Origin: Shinisaurus crocodilurus
Taxonomy: Eukaryota; Chordata; Lepidosauria; Squamata; Shinisauridae
Direction: 5' to 3'
Length of the DNA: 64,000 bases
Assembly: GCA_021292165.1 (NCBI GenBank)
Contig: CM037879.1
Span: 159,619,278 to 159,683,277 of the forward strand
The notes under the pieces are model-generated. The model saw nothing but the letters and a program-made list of their open reading frames with translations, did no database searches and was not told the DNA's origin. Of this stretch, positions 52,801 through 56,627 are shown piece by piece. Made by a program: the position numbers and the translations under genes. Position 1 is the stretch's first letter. Each line of letters begins with the position of its first letter.

Positions 52801-55800
52801 CGGTTGTAACAGAAATTAAAATGTATATGAGTGTACGTTCAGGGACAATGATACCAAAATAAGCACAGAACCTGTGATGAACCATGTAAAAGAGGCGACA
52901 TGTGTCGTACATGGTTGATGTTTTTGTTTTTATATGGTTATCTTGTATTTCTAAAATAAAATTTTGGTTTTTAAAAAAGTTGTCTGGGATTGACAGCATT
53001 CACATGGGAATATGAAAAATGCATCAAGGTTCAGACAAGAAGTAGGATCCAGATTTATTCATGCTTAGACTGGATCTATTGAAATCAATGAGACTTTAGT
53101 TAGGCATGATTAACCTGTACCACTGTTTTCAATGGGTCTACTCTAAGCATGAATAAATCTGGATCTAACCCATTCACTAGTCGTATTCAAATGTTCAAAA
53201 AATATCCTATATTAGCATAAGAGCAGGGAGCAGGGCTATGCCATGCCCCAACATCGTGCATGTTACAAGGTTGCCGATAGGAGTTTGGGCATTCAGTAGA
53301 AATATTTGCAGGGAGCGGGCCTATGTGCATACAGCTATATGCGGATAGGACCCCTGCCTACAGATGTTTCCGCTGTATGCGCAGAAGCCAGAGGGTGGCG
53401 GCGGCTACATAACATGCACAACACTGTACCAGAGTTACACAGCACAGTCCTCTCTGCTTCTGTGTTAAGAAACACATTTTTTGAATGCCTGAATTGGGCT
53501 AGTATAATATATGCATGCAGGTATAAACAAATATTAGAGGTAACACTTGCTAAGAAGATAGACAGTTCCATCAATTGCATCTTCTGGATGAAATTTATAT
53601 CATTTCTCTGATTTCCCGTTGCCCCACACAAAAGAAATAACCCTGAATAGTCAACTACCAAACAGCAATGCAAGACAAAGTGAAATCTTTGAATGCCAAA
53701 ACCACAGTCACTGCTTTTCATAATAAGGTCTAAAGCTAAATTTCTCCTTTGCAGTTTGTAAAGTCAATGTTGCTTTGCTTGAGTTAGGGTTCCAGAATTT
53801 ATGCAAACAATTTTGTCATCTTTTAGAGGAAGGGGTCAGGCCCACCAATGTCACAATGTGTTTGGCAGATACAGTAGCCCGCAAATGAAAAACACAGATT
53901 CAGTAGCCTCTCTCTTGGCCTTCCTCCCATCCCATGCTTCAATGGGTTGCCCAGCTTTTCATTTTTAAAACACTACATGTACATTTATTCAATTAACGAT
54001 GCAATCCTATAGCCGCTAGATAGAGTCTAGGCAGCCATAGGAGAAGTCGGAGTTCCAGTTCCAACCTCGAAAAACATGCTCTGAGGTTGGAGCTGGGACT
54101 CTTGAATTTGGAAAGAACCACAGAAGACCAGCCTTGGAGATGGCATTCTGTGGGGCAAGAGGGGGAGGAGTACGGCTCCGTCAGCATATGATGTATCCTG
54201 GCGGTGCCTCAGCTTCCCCTCCTTGTGAACCGGGGGAAAAGATTGATTTAGACAGCTGAAATCGGCCATCTAAGTCTTTTGCAGGGCGGGAGGAACACAG
54301 AGGTGACCTTTGCCTCCACACTCCTTCCGCCCTCCATTAGATGCCTGTAATCCTCTGAGTTCAGAGGGTTACGGGCAGCCACATTGGATTGCACTGCCCA
54401 TGAATATTTGTTGTTGTCATCCCACCACATCAGAATCCATTTTTTAAACTCTGAAATAGTGCTTTAGGGAAGACTTATGGGTTTCTGCCATCATCGGTTT
54501 CCAACCAATTAGCACTGTCCATAGACAGCTTCTGCTTCTACACGAGCTCCCTGAGTTCTATCCAGGAGAGAAGATTGTACATCTAAACAAAATGCATTGG
54601 GTACCACTCTGTTATGCATGTCCGTGCACCCTATGAAATCCAAAACCGAGAATTCACTGAACAGATGTTTTAAGTAATCGGCAAGAAGAGAAAGCACAAA
54701 AGACCAGATTTTTTTTTTTTTAAGGCTTACTTGAACAAATTGGATTTGTATTTTCAGACCCATCATCATCTGTAAAATAAAATTAAAATGGAATTAGTTT
54801 TTCACTTTCCAGGAAGCCTAGAAACAATTGTTATCCAACAACAATTAGGGAATATGTTTAGAACCAACACAGCAATACAGAAAGACAGATCACGTGGGAC
54901 TACCCAGTTTTTACTCAGCAGAGATTTTGCAAGAGCACCTCAGTAATCCATGAACCTTTTTAACTCATGTATTTTGATACTGGTAGATTACAGCAAATTT
55001 GATCCTAAGGGATATAGCTTCACAAATTGGGGTACAGTACAATGAACCACCACCCCCGGCTGCTATACAGTATGAATGAAGAGTCAGTACTACAAATGAA
55101 ATACAAAAAGGACAACTATGGTTCCAGTTATATGTTATACTAGCAAAATACAGTAGAGTCTTCTTGCAAACATGCTGTTTATTAGAGTTTACAGTCCTAA
55201 GGCAGTGTTCCATTTGAGTGGGAATATATTATCTCAACTAGTTTGTGAATTGAACTCTAACGCTTCTTTGACTCTTGTTTTTGTCTTAGCTAACAAGTCG
55301 CACATCTCTTGTGCTTCTGAATGATAATGCTTGGTTAAGAAGAACACAGACCATCAGGAAGTGTAACTTCGTGCAAGACTGGTAAATGAATTTATTGCAA
55401 AGCGTCTTAACCAATACCTGTACTCCTTCAAAAGCTATGTTTTTCTGCCCCAGGCTAATTAGAAAATGACTGTTTCAAAAGGGAGAGAGTGTTGCTAAAA
55501 TATTCTTCCTCTTCAAGGGGAGTTTTGTTATAATAAGGAGTTGTATGTGTGATACACCATATGCTTTTCTGCCTAAATTCTTAATAGGATCCATTGGTAC
55601 AGTGTGTGCGTGTGTGGTATGTACACCAAGAAGTTGATGAATCTACCTAGTTATTCTAGGAAACTCACTGAGGATGAGTTTTAACATTTTAAAACCCACT
55701 GGGGGATCTAATCCTTCTAAACTGTTATTCTCTTCAGGGGTGCAGAATGCAAAGTGCTTTATTAGTTGCAGTCCTACTGTGCAAAGTATACAGGGCCATC

Positions 55801-56596
55801 AAGAACAAAAGGGAACTGAACCCAGAGGCAACTACACTGAGCTTATTTTTCTCAAAAAACACACACAATATGACTCCACTGAAGCCAACTTACATCTCGA
55901 TCCTACACATGCTAACAGCACAATCCTATAACATGTCTACTCAGACATAAGCCCCAGCTACAGTGTCATAGGAGTGTTGCCTTCCTTAGAGAAGCAAGGT
56001 CTACTGAAATCCATGGGGGTTTGATTCTAGTGCAGCCTTCCCCAACCTGGTGCCCTCCAGATATTTTGGGCTACAAATCCCAACATTGGACGCGTTGGCT
56101 AGGGCCGATAGGAGTTTAAGTCCAAAAGATCTGGAGGACACCAGCTGGGGAAGGCTGGTCTACTGGAACATGCATCTTGGTAACTGTGGCTCACGCTGGC
56201 TCAGCTTGTCTGAACGTGGAAAGCTAAGCAGAGTCAGGCCTGGTTATTACTTGGATGGGAGACCCCTCCTCTAGTTTCCTACATTGAGCAGGGGGTTGGA
56301 CTCAATGGCCTTGTAGGCCCCTTCCAATTATGATCTATTAAATCTATGAAACTATGCTTAGAATTGCAGCAACCTCACAGCCCAAATCAATGCATGCTTA
56401 ACTCTGGAATAAATCCTGCTAGGTCCAAAGGGACATAAGGAAGTATCCATAACATTGCCTCCTCATTCTTCTAGGTACAGGGTTGTAACTTCGTATTACA
56501 GTAAATGTTCTAGTCAATAGATGTTTTTTAAAAAAATATAAAGTGTTTTGTGGAGCTGTGTGTGTGTGTGTGCATGTGCGTGTGTGTATGTGTGCA

Positions 56597-56627
<31 letters not shown>

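Noticed and set aside
53306..53721. Possible coding exons in intron 2
   Set aside because: The frames are short and unlike any known family, and they lie in repeat-rich intron DNA.
54509..54769. Separate small protein starting [11 protein letters not shown]
   Set aside because: It is the wrong frame of APOB exon 2 read through its donor; the correct phase gives the acidic mature N-terminus.
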